Source: CAZYXZ01 sp964651395
GTDB lineage: Bacteria > Actinomycetota > Actinomycetes > BP-191
Assembly (NCBI GenBank): GCA_964651395.1
Contig: CAZYXZ010000045.1
Span: 1-24,984 of the forward strand
DNA length: 24,984 nucleotides
Reading direction: 5' to 3'
The notes under the pieces were generated by a model. The model was not told where the DNA came from. It saw only the letters and a list, made by a program, of their open reading frames with translations, and did no database searches. Positions 1 to 7,665 of this stretch are shown piece by piece (positions within the stretch are counted from its first letter, which is position 1; every line of letters starts with the position of its first letter). Both the position numbers and the translations under genes were made by a program.

Positions 1-1
1 G

Positions 2-535
2 TTCGTCGCGGCCGCGGTCGTGACCGGCGGCGTCGTGCGCGTCCCCGGTTGGCCGCGCGAGACGACCCAGCCGGGAGCGCACCTGCCGGAGCTGCTGACC
101 GCGATGGGCGCGCGTGCGTCGTACGACGCGGGGGCGCTCGAGGTGCGCGGGCCGGCCCGTCCGCGCGGGATCACCGCCGACCTCTCCGACTGTGGCGAGC
201 TCCTGCCGGCGCTGGCCGTCGTCGCCGCGGTGGCGGACGGCCCGAGCGTGCTGACCGGCGTGGCGCACCTGCGGGTGCAGGAGACCGACCGGCTCGCGGC
301 GCTCGCGCGCGAGATCAACGCGCTCGGCGGCGACGTGCGCGAGCGGGAGGACGGCCTCGAGATCCGGCCGCGGCCGCTCACCGGCGGTGTCGTCGCCACC
401 TATGACGACCACCGGCTCGCGATGGCCGCCGCGCTCCTCGGGCTGGTCGTCGACGGCATCGAGGTCGAGAACATCGCCACGACGGCGAAGACGATGCCCG
501 ACTTCGCCGAGCGCTGGCTGGCGATGCTGCGATGA
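2..535 (+). CDS. aroA: 3-phosphoshikimate 1-carboxyvinyltransferase (EPSP synthase), C-terminal part, 5' truncated
   Basis: This is the last 177 codons of a gene that begins before the window; the frame is open from base 2. EPSP synthase transfers enolpyruvyl from PEP to shikimate-3-phosphate in the cytoplasmic shikimate pathway. Family hallmarks of the C-terminal half are visible: LRVQETDR (substrate-contacting loop), YDDHRLAMAAALLGL, and a KTMPDF segment close to the C-terminus, the counterpart of the family's KTFPDF. Translation stops with TGA at 533-535, 13 bases before the likely GTG start of rsgA, so the two are probably co-transcribed. The aroA-rsgA pair is common in actinobacteria. 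A GTG at 20 is internal to the family and not a real start. Identification is secure. Confidence 0.95.
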   Translation, partial: FVAAAVVTGGVVRVPGWPRETTQPGAHLPELLTAMGARASYDAGALEVRGPARPRGITADLSDCGELLPALAVVAAVADGPSVLTGVAHLRVQETDRLAALAREINALGGDVREREDGLEIRPRPLTGGVVATYDDHRLAMAAALLGLVVDGIEVENIATTAKTMPDFAERWLAMLR

Positions 536-548
536 CCGGCATCGCTGC

Positions 549-1532
549 GTGAGCCCCCGCGAGCTGGACGAGGACGACGTCCGGGTCCGCGCGCGCCCGG
601 GATCCCGCCCGCGCACGCGCACGCGGCCGGCGTACGCCGACGCCGTGGACGCGATGGTCGTCGGCGTCGACCGCGGCCGCTTCACCTGTCTGGTCGAGGA
701 CCGTCGGGTCGTCGCCATGCGCGGGAGCGAGCTGCGCCGCACCTCGATCGTGGTCGGCGACCGCGTCCGCCTCGTGGGAGACACGCGCGGTGGTGCCGAC
801 GGACTTGCGCGCATCGTGGCGCGGCTGGACCGGACGACGGTCCTGCGTCGTACCGCGGACGACGACGACCCGACCGAGCGCGTCATCGTCGCGAACGCCG
901 ACCAGCTGGGCATCGTGGTCGCCCTGGCCGACCCGCCACCACGGCTGGGCTTCATCGACCGGTGCCTCGTCGCGGCGTACGACGGCGGGCTGGCACCCCT
1001 GCTGCTGCTCACGAAGAGCGACCTCGCCGACCCGCGCGAGCTGACCGAGCTCTACACGCTGCTCGACGTTCCGATCGTGACGATGACCCGCGGCGACGAC
1101 GTCGCGCTGGCCGAGCTGGGCCGCCGGCTCGACGGACGGGTCAGCGTCCTGGTCGGCCACTCGGGCGTGGGCAAGTCGACGCTGGTGAACCGGCTGGTCC
1201 CCGACGCGGATCGGCGCACCGCGGAGGTGACGGCGATCGGCCGCGGCCGGCACACCTCGACCTCCGTCGTCGCGGTGCCGCTGCCCGACGTCGGCTGGAT
1301 CATCGACACGCCGGGCGTGCGGTCCTTCGGTCTCGCCCACGTGACGCCGCAGCGCGTGCTGGCGGCGTTCCCGGACCTGGCCGCCGCCGCCGAGGAGTGC
1401 CCACCGAGCTGCCGCCACGAGGAAGGGGCCGACCGCTGCGCGCTCGACGCCTACTCGGCGGACGACGCGGCACGTGCCGCCCGCGTCGGGTCGTTCCGCC
1501 GGCTGCTGGCCAGCCGCGAGGGTTCGGACTGA
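549..1532 (+). CDS. rsgA: Ribosome small subunit-dependent GTPase RsgA
   Basis: A 327-residue circularly permuted GTPase that helps late maturation of the 30S ribosomal subunit. The G motifs appear in permuted order: TKSD (G4, residues 155-158), then the P-loop GHSGVGKS (203-210), then DTPG (G3, 253-256). A C-terminal zinc-binding knuckle follows, with C284, C288, H290 and C297. An N-terminal OB-fold occupies roughly residues 30-110. The frame is open far upstream through aroA, but family alignment starts near the GTG at 549, 13 bases after the aroA stop, so that start was chosen. Together with aroA it forms an ordinary housekeeping unit, and nothing appears broken. Confidence 0.93.
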   Translation: MSPRELDEDDVRVRARPGSRPRTRTRPAYADAVDAMVVGVDRGRFTCLVEDRRVVAMRGSELRRTSIVVGDRVRLVGDTRGGADGLARIVARLDRTTVLRRTADDDDPTERVIVANADQLGIVVALADPPPRLGFIDRCLVAAYDGGLAPLLLLTKSDLADPRELTELYTLLDVPIVTMTRGDDVALAELGRRLDGRVSVLVGHSGVGKSTLVNRLVPDADRRTAEVTAIGRGRHTSTSVVAVPLPDVGWIIDTPGVRSFGLAHVTPQRVLAAFPDLAAAAEECPPSCRHEEGADRCALDAYSADDAARAARVGSFRRLLASREGSD

Positions 1533-1579
1533 GCTCCGTCGTACCAGGGACACGCCCCCGCGACGCCGAAGAGAGACCG

Positions 1580-2971
1580 ATGCGCCGACTCCTGCTCGCC
1601 CTGACCCTCGCGATCGGCGCCGCTGTCGCGCCGGCCGGCCGCGCCGCTCCCGGCCCCGACTCGCCGCTCTGCATACCGCGCACGGCGCCGGTGTCGATCG
1701 GTTTGCAGCTGCTCAGGACCGCGCCGGTGGCCGGGCATCCGCGCACGCAACGGCTGACCTTCCGCTCGGCCGCGATGCAGCGCGAGGTGCACGTCCTCGT
1801 CACCCTGCCCGTCGGCTACTCCGCGAAGAGCCGCACGCGCTACCCGATGCTGCTGCTCCTGCACGGTCACGGGGGCAACGAGACGACCTGGATCGACAAC
1901 GGCGCCGACGCCACCCTGGCGAAGCAGCCGTGGGTGGTCGTGACGCCCGACGGCGGCACCGGCGGCTGGTACTCCGACTGGTACGGGCGCGACGTCCTCG
2001 GTGGGACCAGCGACCCCGCGCCCGCCTGGGAGAGCTTCCACATCCGCGAGCTGCTGCCCTGGGTCGACGCGCACTACCGCACCGTCGGCAAGCGCGAGGG
2101 CCGTGCGGTCGCCGGGCTGTCGATGGGCGGGTTCGGCGCGACCAGCTACGCCGCGCGGCACCCCGACCTCTTCGCCGCCGTGGCCGGCTTCTCGGGCGCG
2201 GTCGACAACACCTACCGCCACCCCGGTGGCTCGGCGCTCGTCGTCCCGTTCTCCAACCTGCCCGGCGGCCCGCTCGACAGCTGCATCTGGGGCGACCCGG
2301 TCACCCAGGAGGTCCGCTACCGCGACCACAACCCGGTCGAGCTCGCGGCCAACCTGCGCGGCATGGACGTGACGCTGATGACCGGCAACGGCCTGCCCGG
2401 TGGCGCGCACGACGGTGCCGCATACAACCCGCAGAGCGCGTTCGTCGAGTTCTTCTGCGGCCAGATGAACGAGGGCTTCGACGCGGCGCTGACCGCCGCC
2501 GGCGTGGCGCACGCCACCCGCTTCTACGGCGCCGGCACGCACGAGTGGGGGTACTGGATCGAGGACCTGAGCATCTGGGCGCCGACCGTGGCACAGGTCT
2601 TCGCCCGCCCCCGACCCGTGACCACGTTCGACTTCGCGACCGCCGAGGCGAGCTTCGAGCGGTTCGGCTGGTCGTTCACCACGCACCGCGACGTCGTCGA
2701 GTTCCTGTACCTGACCGGGGTCGGCCCGCAGGGCCTGGCGCTCTCCGGCAGCGGCCCGGTCGACGTCGTGACTCCGCCGATCTACCGGCCCGGGTCGCGC
2801 ATCCGCCTGTCGGCCGACGGCGGCACGGCTCCGGAGACGGTCCTCGTGGGCCGGGACCGGAGGGCTCGGTTCACGGTCGACCTCGGGGCGGTGCACCCCA
2901 CGCAGCAGTACGTCTTCCAGCCGGCCGCCCGGTCCTCGTGGGCGAAGGCGGTCGTGCGGATCGGCGCCTAG
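1580..2971 (+). CDS. Secreted alpha/beta-hydrolase esterase (antigen 85/putative esterase family) with a C-terminal extension
   Basis: A 463-residue exported protein. Residues 1-22 form a signal peptide (basic MRR, hydrophobic core, Ala-rich cleavage region). The hydrolase core resembles the PF00756 esterase/mycolyltransferase-like group. LLLLHGHGGNETTW (91-104) carries the oxyanion region, GLSMGGFG (179-186) carries nucleophile S181, and GAGTHEWGYW places the catalytic His at 321. Residues ~346-463 are an extra beta-rich domain that I do not recognise. The substrate is unknown; a wall-lipid or polysaccharide ester is plausible. ATG 1580 follows a purine-rich GAAGAGAGA ribosome-binding region 47 bases after rsgA. 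The stop codon overlaps that of the convergent diiron gene (shared CTAG at 2968-2971). Confidence 0.85.
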   Translation: MRRLLLALTLAIGAAVAPAGRAAPGPDSPLCIPRTAPVSIGLQLLRTAPVAGHPRTQRLTFRSAAMQREVHVLVTLPVGYSAKSRTRYPMLLLLHGHGGNETTWIDNGADATLAKQPWVVVTPDGGTGGWYSDWYGRDVLGGTSDPAPAWESFHIRELLPWVDAHYRTVGKREGRAVAGLSMGGFGATSYAARHPDLFAAVAGFSGAVDNTYRHPGGSALVVPFSNLPGGPLDSCIWGDPVTQEVRYRDHNPVELAANLRGMDVTLMTGNGLPGGAHDGAAYNPQSAFVEFFCGQMNEGFDAALTAAGVAHATRFYGAGTHEWGYWIEDLSIWAPTVAQVFARPRPVTTFDFATAEASFERFGWSFTTHRDVVEFLYLTGVGPQGLALSGSGPVDVVTPPIYRPGSRIRLSADGGTAPETVLVGRDRRARFTVDLGAVHPTQQYVFQPAARSSWAKAVVRIGA

Positions 2972-4065
2972 CTCTCGGCCCCGACGGCGATGACCTCGTC
3001 GACCTGCGCCGCACGGCGGGCCAGCTCGCGCTCCTCGTCGAGCGCCTCCGCCCGCGCCTCGTCGTCGGCCATGAGCTGCGTGACGTCGATACCGGCGTAG
3101 TCGAGGACGCCCATGTCGGCGTACGCCTTCTGGATCTTCTCGCCCCAGAGACCGATGTCCTTGACGATCGGCACGATGCGCATGAACAGCAGCGACCGGT
3201 AGTGCCGCATCATCACCGAGTCCTCGACGTAGGTCAGGCAGCGCTCGACCGGCATGTCGAGCGTCTCCCACACCTCGCGCGCGCGGAGCCGGTCGCGGAG
3301 CAGGTAGCAGCCTTCGACGACGAACTCCTCGCGCTCCTCGCGCTCCGCCGTCGTCAGGTTCTTGTAGAAGTCGCGCAGCGCGAGCCGCCCGAACGCGACG
3401 TGCCGGGCCTCGTCCTGCATGACGTAGCTCAGGATCTGCTTGGCGACCGGGTTGGTCGCGGTCTCGCGCAGCGTCCCGAACGCAGCCAGCGCGACGCCCT
3501 CGATGATGACCTGCATGCCGAGGTAGGGCATGTCCCAGCGCGAGTCGCTCAGGGTGCTGCGCAGCAGCTCCTGCAGGTGCACGTTGATCGGGTAGATCAG
3601 CTCGACTTTCTCGTGCAGGAAGCGGGAGTAGGCCTCGACGTGGCGCGCCTCGTCGATGACCTGCGTCGCGGCGTAGAACTTCGCGTCGATGTCCGGCACC
3701 GACTCGACGATGCGTGACGCGCAGATGGCCGCCCCCTGCTCGCCGTGCAGGAACTGGCTGAAGTTCCAGGACGCGAGGTGCTGCCCGAGCACCTGCCGCT
3801 CCTTCTCGGACAGCGCCTCGTACATGTCCGACCCGTAGATCGGGTTCAGCTCGAGTGCCGCGCCGAGCGGGTTGTACGGGTCGACTTCGACGTCCCAGTC
3901 GATGCGGGTCGCGGCGTCCCACTGCTTGGCCTTGCCCTTGGCGTAGAGGTCGAGCAGCTGCTGGCGGCCCTCGTCGTACTCCCAGGAGAAGCGCGCCGAC
4001 CCGGCCATGGGCACGTCCCACGTCTCGTGCGGGACGGGGTTGGAGTAGCGCGAGTGACTGGTCAC
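2968..4065 (-). CDS. Ferritin-like (ribonucleotide-reductase-like) diiron protein
   Basis: A 365-residue soluble helical protein with a complete carboxylate-bridged diiron ligand set at canonical spacing: E109, E139-x-x-H142 (DEARH), E189 and E219-x-x-H222 (DEARH). This is the four-helix-bundle pattern of ferritin-like/R2-like oxidases and oxygenases. The exact reaction cannot be read from sequence; oxidation of a lipid or other hydrophobic substrate is a guess. GTG at 4065 overlaps the stop of the TetR gene (GTGA), and a GGAGG sits five bases upstream, so the two are translationally coupled and the TetR protein probably controls this gene. AurF-type N-oxygenases are an alternative family assignment. 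The diiron fold is firm; the function is not. Confidence 0.85.
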   Translation of the reverse strand: MTSHSRYSNPVPHETWDVPMAGSARFSWEYDEGRQQLLDLYAKGKAKQWDAATRIDWDVEVDPYNPLGAALELNPIYGSDMYEALSEKERQVLGQHLASWNFSQFLHGEQGAAICASRIVESVPDIDAKFYAATQVIDEARHVEAYSRFLHEKVELIYPINVHLQELLRSTLSDSRWDMPYLGMQVIIEGVALAAFGTLRETATNPVAKQILSYVMQDEARHVAFGRLALRDFYKNLTTAEREEREEFVVEGCYLLRDRLRAREVWETLDMPVERCLTYVEDSVMMRHYRSLLFMRIVPIVKDIGLWGEKIQKAYADMGVLDYAGIDVTQLMADDEARAEALDEERELARRAAQVDEVIAVGAES

Positions 4066-4643
4066 GAGGACCTCCGGTCAGCGGGTTGCAGGATGCGGGC
4101 GACGAGCGTGGCGATACGTCGGGCGGTCACCTCGACCGGCTCGACCGGCTGGAGGATGTAGGAGACGGACAGGCGGGTGCCGACCTCCGCGACGAGCGCG
4201 GCGTCCTCGGCGTCGAGCTCCGGGTAGCGACGCGCGTAGTAGGCGAGCATCCGTTCGCGCGACGCGGCGAGCACGGGCTCGGCCCTCGTCGTCAGCAGGG
4301 GCAGCAGCCCTTCCTCGCCGTTCTCGGTGATCAGCGAGTGCACGAGCGGGTTGTCCTGCGCGGTCTGCAGCACGTAGCGCATCGCCGCCTCGATGGCGTC
4401 GACGATGTCGTCCTCGCCGTCGAGTGCCTGCTCGGTGCCGGCCAGGAAGCGGTCCAGCTCGCGCAGCGCGAGGGCCTGGGCCAGCGCGTCGCGCGACCCG
4501 AACTGGTCGTAGAGGGTCTGCCGGGAGACGCCCGCCGCCGTGGCGATGTCGGCCATCCGGGCCTGTGCCCAGCCGGTCGTCACCGCGGCGTCGTACGCCG
4601 CGTCCAGCAGCCGGTCCCGGATCGATCGGGTCACGGGGCCCAT
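4062..4643 (-). CDS. TetR/AcrR-family transcriptional regulator
   Basis: A 193-residue repressor-type protein. The N-terminal helix-turn-helix covers roughly residues 10-55, with the family signature around ARMADIATAAGVSRQTLYDQFGSR (first part MADIATAAGVS, recognition helix RQTLYDQF). The remaining ~140 residues form the helical ligand-binding and dimerisation domain. The inducer is unknown. ATG 4643 sits just downstream of an inverted repeat that probably is its own operator (4646-4670). The downstream diiron protein gene overlaps it by four bases, so this looks like an autoregulated two-gene unit. The cupredoxin lipoprotein gene ends only 39 bases upstream on the same strand, so read-through from that operon is possible. 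Confidence 0.9.
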   Translation of the reverse strand: MGPVTRSIRDRLLDAAYDAAVTTGWAQARMADIATAAGVSRQTLYDQFGSRDALAQALALRELDRFLAGTEQALDGEDDIVDAIEAAMRYVLQTAQDNPLVHSLITENGEEGLLPLLTTRAEPVLAASRERMLAYYARRYPELDAEDAALVAEVGTRLSVSYILQPVEPVEVTARRIATLVARILQPADRRSS

Positions 4644-4645
4644 GG

Positions 4646-4670
4646 TTTACACGAACGGCCTAGGTGTCAA
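4646..4670 (-). promoter_or_regulatory. Probable TetR operator and promoter upstream of the TetR/diiron operon
   Basis: An inverted repeat with arms TTTACAC (4646-4652) and GTGTCAA (4664-4670), 6 of 7 bases matching, with an 11-base spacer. On the minus strand the distal arm contains a perfect TTGACA -35 hexamer, so repressor binding would cover the promoter. No clear -10 hexamer lies at 17 bases. The short distance to ATG 4643 suggests a very short or absent leader. TetR autoregulation through such a dyad is typical of the family; binding here is inferred. Confidence 0.5.
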
Positions 4671-4682
4671 GAGTGACGCGGG

Positions 4683-5144
4683 TCACTGCGTGTACGACAC
4701 CTGACCGGTCATGCCGGCCTTGTCGTGGCTGGCCAGATGGCACGCGTAGGTGGGCGCCTCGTCGGCCGGCATCGTGAACGTGACCCGCACCGTCTGCCCC
4801 GACGGCACGCCCGCGTGCGTCCCGCCGATCGCCGCATGACCGGCGTGCTCGGACGCCATACCCGTGGGCGCCGCCGTGGCACTGGCCACCGTCGGCCCGT
4901 GCGCCTCGTGGAAGGCCGCGTTGCCGATGGCGAACTCGTGCGCGACCGACCCGGGGTTGGTGACGACGAACGTGACCACCTCGCCGGGCTTGGCGTCCAC
5001 CCGCGACGGCTCGAACCGCAGCTGGTCCGACGTCCGGATGGCCACCTCCCGGCCGGCCCCGTCGTGCGCGGCGTGGTCCTCCGAGCTGCAGCCGGCCGTG
5101 GTCAGGCCGAGCGCGAGCACTACCGAGAAGGCGCGGGTCAGCAT
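4683..5144 (-). CDS. Cupredoxin (plastocyanin/sulfocyanin-like) lipoprotein
   Basis: A 153-residue exported copper protein. Residues 1-19 form a lipoprotein signal peptide ending in the lipobox TAGC, with C19 the acylated residue. The cupredoxin fold follows: H69 in VAHEF, then C135-x4-H140-x4-M145 near the C-terminus, which is a full type-1 copper ligand set. An inserted loop (about 77-112) is rich in His and Met and could bind additional copper. It would sit on the outer face of the membrane and carry electrons or bind copper. It lies 24 bases after the ArsC-like gene, probably as the last gene of the sortase/cupredoxin operon. The ATG has a modest GGCGGC upstream. Confidence 0.85.
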   Translation of the reverse strand: MLTRAFSVVLALGLTTAGCSSEDHAAHDGAGREVAIRTSDQLRFEPSRVDAKPGEVVTFVVTNPGSVAHEFAIGNAAFHEAHGPTVASATAAPTGMASEHAGHAAIGGTHAGVPSGQTVRVTFTMPADEAPTYACHLASHDKAGMTGQVSYTQ

Positions 5145-5168
5145 GCCGCCAACCGTACGCCGGACAGC

Positions 5169-5522
5169 TCAGTCACCCGGCAGCACCCCGCGCACGGCCT
5201 CCTCCGAGCGGCCCACGACCGCCCGGCCGTCGTCGGCCACGATGATCGGCCGCTGGATCAGCCGCGGGTGCTCGACCAGCACGTCGACCCACCGGTCGCG
5301 CTCCTTCGGCAGGTCGGCCAGCCCCAGCTCGGCGGCGAGCGCCTCGCCCGTGCGCGTGATCTCCCACGGCTCGACCCCGAGCTGCTCGAGCACCTCCAGC
5401 AGCTCGGCCCGCGACGGCGGGTCGTCCAGGTAGCGGCGCAGCGTGTACTCCACACCGGCCTCGTCGAGCAGCTCGGTGGCGATCCGGCACTTGGAGCAGG
5501 CCGGGTTGTACCAGACGTCCAC
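5169..5522 (-). CDS. ArsC-family (arsenate reductase/Spx-like) thioredoxin-fold protein
   Basis: A 117-residue cytoplasmic protein of the glutaredoxin-coupled arsenate reductase family. It shows WYNPACSKCR (C9 and C12, a CxxC in place of the usual single catalytic Cys), an Arg-rich segment around RRYLDDPPSR and the family block LIQRPIIV. The GTG start shares one base with the TAG stop of the upstream beta-helix gene (TAGTG), so translation is coupled to the surface-cupredoxin operon. True arsenate reductase activity is uncertain. Because of its context, a thiol-redox role tied to metal proteins is equally possible. The ArsI/arsR genes 9 kb away are not linked to it in an operon. Confidence 0.82.
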   Translation of the reverse strand: MDVWYNPACSKCRIATELLDEAGVEYTLRRYLDDPPSRAELLEVLEQLGVEPWEITRTGEALAAELGLADLPKERDRWVDVLVEHPRLIQRPIIVADDGRAVVGRSEEAVRGVLPGD

Positions 5523-7201
5523 TAGACCGTCCGGCGGCGGACCGACCGGAGACCGGCCCAGACCACGCTGATGGCCAGGGCGGCCAGACCGACCGGGACC
5601 GTGCGCCCGGCGCCGGTGCGCGGGTGCACGACCGGCGCGGCGGCCGGCGGCGGCACCACGGTCCCCCCACCCGCCGAACCGAGGTTGAACTCGGTCGGGT
5701 TGTTCATGTTCGGCTGCGGGGGCGGCAGCGGCTGGGTCTTCCAGTCGCCCGGTGCGAGCTCCCCGGCCTCCGCCCGCGCCAGGTTGCTGGCGATGACGCC
5801 GGAGACGACGGCGTCGCCGCCGCCGGCCGCGGCCAGCGACATGCCGCAGCCGTACGTCTGCTCGATCAGGGCGGGCAGGCTCAGCCCGAAGGAGTTGCTG
5901 CCGAAGCAGTTGCCCGCACCGGCCGGGGCACCGAGCGCCAGGTCGGCCAGCCCGGAGCCGGAGACCTGGTTCTTCTCGATCCGGTTGCCGGGCGCCGGGT
6001 AGAAGTTGCCGGTCACGAACGCGTCACCGCCGATGCCGGGGATCGGCTGCACGAGGATGCCGAAGTACTCGTGGTCCTCGACCCGGTTGTTGGTGACCGT
6101 GTTGTTCTCACCGCCCATGACGGCGATGCCGACGCCGTAGACCGACGCGAACGCCGGGTCCTTGTACGGCGCGTTGGTGTTCTGGTTGCCGTGCACGTAG
6201 TTGCCGGTGATCACCACGTCGCTCTGCGGCGGGTTCTCCTCGCTGTCGAGGGTGTTCGGGGTGATGCCGCCGCCGTAGTTGTCCCACCACTCCGAGTCCG
6301 CGATGAGCAGGTCGCCGCCGGCGTTCGTGCCGGAGTAGCCGAGGCCGTTGTTCGTCGCCTTGATCCGCCGGATCACCTGATGGCACGGCTTGCACTGGCC
6401 GATGTAGAAGCCCGAGTCGCGGCTGCCCGAGGCCCAGGAGTCCTCCATCACGCCGTTGACGGAGTTGAAGCTGTAGATCCCGTAGTCGCCGGAGTTGTAC
6501 GACGTCAGGAAGCTGCCGCGGTAGCCGTCGACGTCGGTCCAGTAGACGTTGTTGAGCGTCGCGTACCGCGCCGTGAGGTTCTCGATGACGACGTTGTCCG
6601 CGCCTTGCACCAGCACGTTGATGGCGCGGGTGAACTCGCCGTCGATGATGACCGTGTTGCGGTCGACACCACGGATGATGAGGTTGTCCGTGGTGACCTT
6701 CACGGCCTCCTTGTAGATGCCCGGGCTGATCAGGATCGCGTCCCCGGGATGCGCGGCGTCGACCGCTTTCTGGATCGTCGGCTGGTCGGCCGGGACCTTG
6801 ATGACCCGTGGCCCGCCGCCGGTGGTCGTGCCGCCGACCTTCGGCGCGCCGATGACCGGGCCGCCGCTGCCGACGCGGACCACCCCGGACATGCCGTTGC
6901 CGGTGCCGGTCGCGTGGAAGTCGCAGTAGAAGAAGAAGGTCTGCGCGGTCGGGAAGGTCATGGACGCCGTCGCGCCCGGTTCGATCGTGCCGGAGGCTCG
7001 CGAGCGGTCGCCGGCCGTGACGTTGTGCGGGCTGCGACCGTCGTTGGTCCACGTGATGGTGTCGCCCGGGGCGATCGTGATCTCCGCGGGGAGGAAGACG
7101 TTGTCCTTCATGCTCGCCTGGATCGTCGCCGCCGACGCGGGGACCGACAGGGCGAGCGAGACGAGTCCGGCCGCCGCGAGTCCGGCGCGCAGGCGCCTCA
7201 T
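5522..7201 (-). CDS. Cell-wall-anchored cupredoxin plus parallel beta-helix protein with an HPRTG sorting-type signal
   Basis: A 559-residue exported protein in four parts. (1) A signal peptide, residues 1-24. (2) A plastocyanin-like cupredoxin domain (25-112) with type-1 copper ligands H59, C93, H96 and M104. (3) A right-handed parallel beta-helix (about 130-480) with NosD/pectate-lyase-like repeated turns rich in Asn and Gly, starting after ADQPTIQKAVDAA. (4) A C-terminal anchor: HPRTG at 526-530, a hydrophobic stretch, then RSVRRR. This layout matches a sortase substrate with H replacing the usual first L. The ATG overlaps the preceding cupredoxin gene's stop (ATGA). The beta-helix may bind or process a polysaccharide; no catalytic residues are assigned. 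Confidence 0.85.
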   Translation of the reverse strand: MRRLRAGLAAAGLVSLALSVPASAATIQASMKDNVFLPAEITIAPGDTITWTNDGRSPHNVTAGDRSRASGTIEPGATASMTFPTAQTFFFYCDFHATGTGNGMSGVVRVGSGGPVIGAPKVGGTTTGGGPRVIKVPADQPTIQKAVDAAHPGDAILISPGIYKEAVKVTTDNLIIRGVDRNTVIIDGEFTRAINVLVQGADNVVIENLTARYATLNNVYWTDVDGYRGSFLTSYNSGDYGIYSFNSVNGVMEDSWASGSRDSGFYIGQCKPCHQVIRRIKATNNGLGYSGTNAGGDLLIADSEWWDNYGGGITPNTLDSEENPPQSDVVITGNYVHGNQNTNAPYKDPAFASVYGVGIAVMGGENNTVTNNRVEDHEYFGILVQPIPGIGGDAFVTGNFYPAPGNRIEKNQVSGSGLADLALGAPAGAGNCFGSNSFGLSLPALIEQTYGCGMSLAAAGGGDAVVSGVIASNLARAEAGELAPGDWKTQPLPPPQPNMNNPTEFNLGSAGGGTVVPPPAAAPVVHPRTGAGRTVPVGLAALAISVVWAGLRSVRRRTV

Positions 7202-7665
7202 CGGGTCCGCCCCGCGGCCCGCAGGCCGAGTCCGAGCACGGCCGTGGCCAGGAGGACACCGAGGCCCAGCTGCACCTCACGCCCGCCACCCGTGCGGGGG
7301 TGGCCGCCGGTGCCGCCCGCGGTCGAGCCCGCGGCTGCCGCGACGACCAGCGTGGCTCGCATCCCGGAGGTCGCGGTGCCGTGGTACGTGCAGTAGTAGC
7401 TCAACGTGCCCGCCTTCGTCGGTGTGTACGACCAGCTGACGCCGGGATCCATGTTCCCCGAGTCGAGCGTGCCGTCGGTGGACACCACGTTGTGCGGCGC
7501 CTTTCCGGTGTTGGTCCAGGTGACCTTCTCACCGACCTTCACCGTCGCCGACTCGGGGCTGTAGACCACGTCCCTCGTCTCGATGACCGTGGTCGCGGCG
7601 TGGGCGCCGGGTGCGAGGGCCAGCGAGGCGGCGGCTGCGGCGAGCGCGCAGATCCTGCGGATCAT
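7198..7665 (-). CDS. Cell-wall-anchored cupredoxin with an HPRTG sorting-type signal
   Basis: A 155-residue exported protein: signal peptide (1-24), then a single plastocyanin-like domain with H58, C92, H95 and M102 as a complete type-1 copper site. A Gly/Ala linker follows, then HPRTG (122-126), a hydrophobic segment (131-149) and a short basic tail ending RTR. The tail is built like that of the next gene's product (HPRTG-x-GR, then membrane span, then Arg). The two proteins are therefore probably substrates of the sortase encoded two genes upstream. The start and stop overlap the neighbouring genes by four bases each (ATGA), showing tight coupling. Electron transfer or copper binding at the wall is inferred. 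Confidence 0.87.
   Translation of the reverse strand: MIRRICALAAAAASLALAPGAHAATTVIETRDVVYSPESATVKVGEKVTWTNTGKAPHNVVSTDGTLDSGNMDPGVSWSYTPTKAGTLSYYCTYHGTATSGMRATLVVAAAAGSTAGGTGGHPRTGGGREVQLGLGVLLATAVLGLGLRAAGRTR

Noticed and set aside
1730..1747. HPRT sequence in the esterase (residues 53-56) as another sorting signal
   Set aside because: It is near the N-terminus, lacks the following Gly, and has no hydrophobic span and basic tail after it.
1451..4021. Long minus-strand open frame (856 codons) across the esterase and diiron genes
   Set aside because: It is Arg/Ala/Gly-rich with no domain, crosses genuine genes with clear motifs in other frames, and is the usual shadow of GC-rich coding DNA.
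5624..7396. Plus-strand open frame (590 codons) opposite the beta-helix gene
   Set aside because: It is antisense to a protein with signal peptide, copper ligands and sorting tail, and has no motif of its own.
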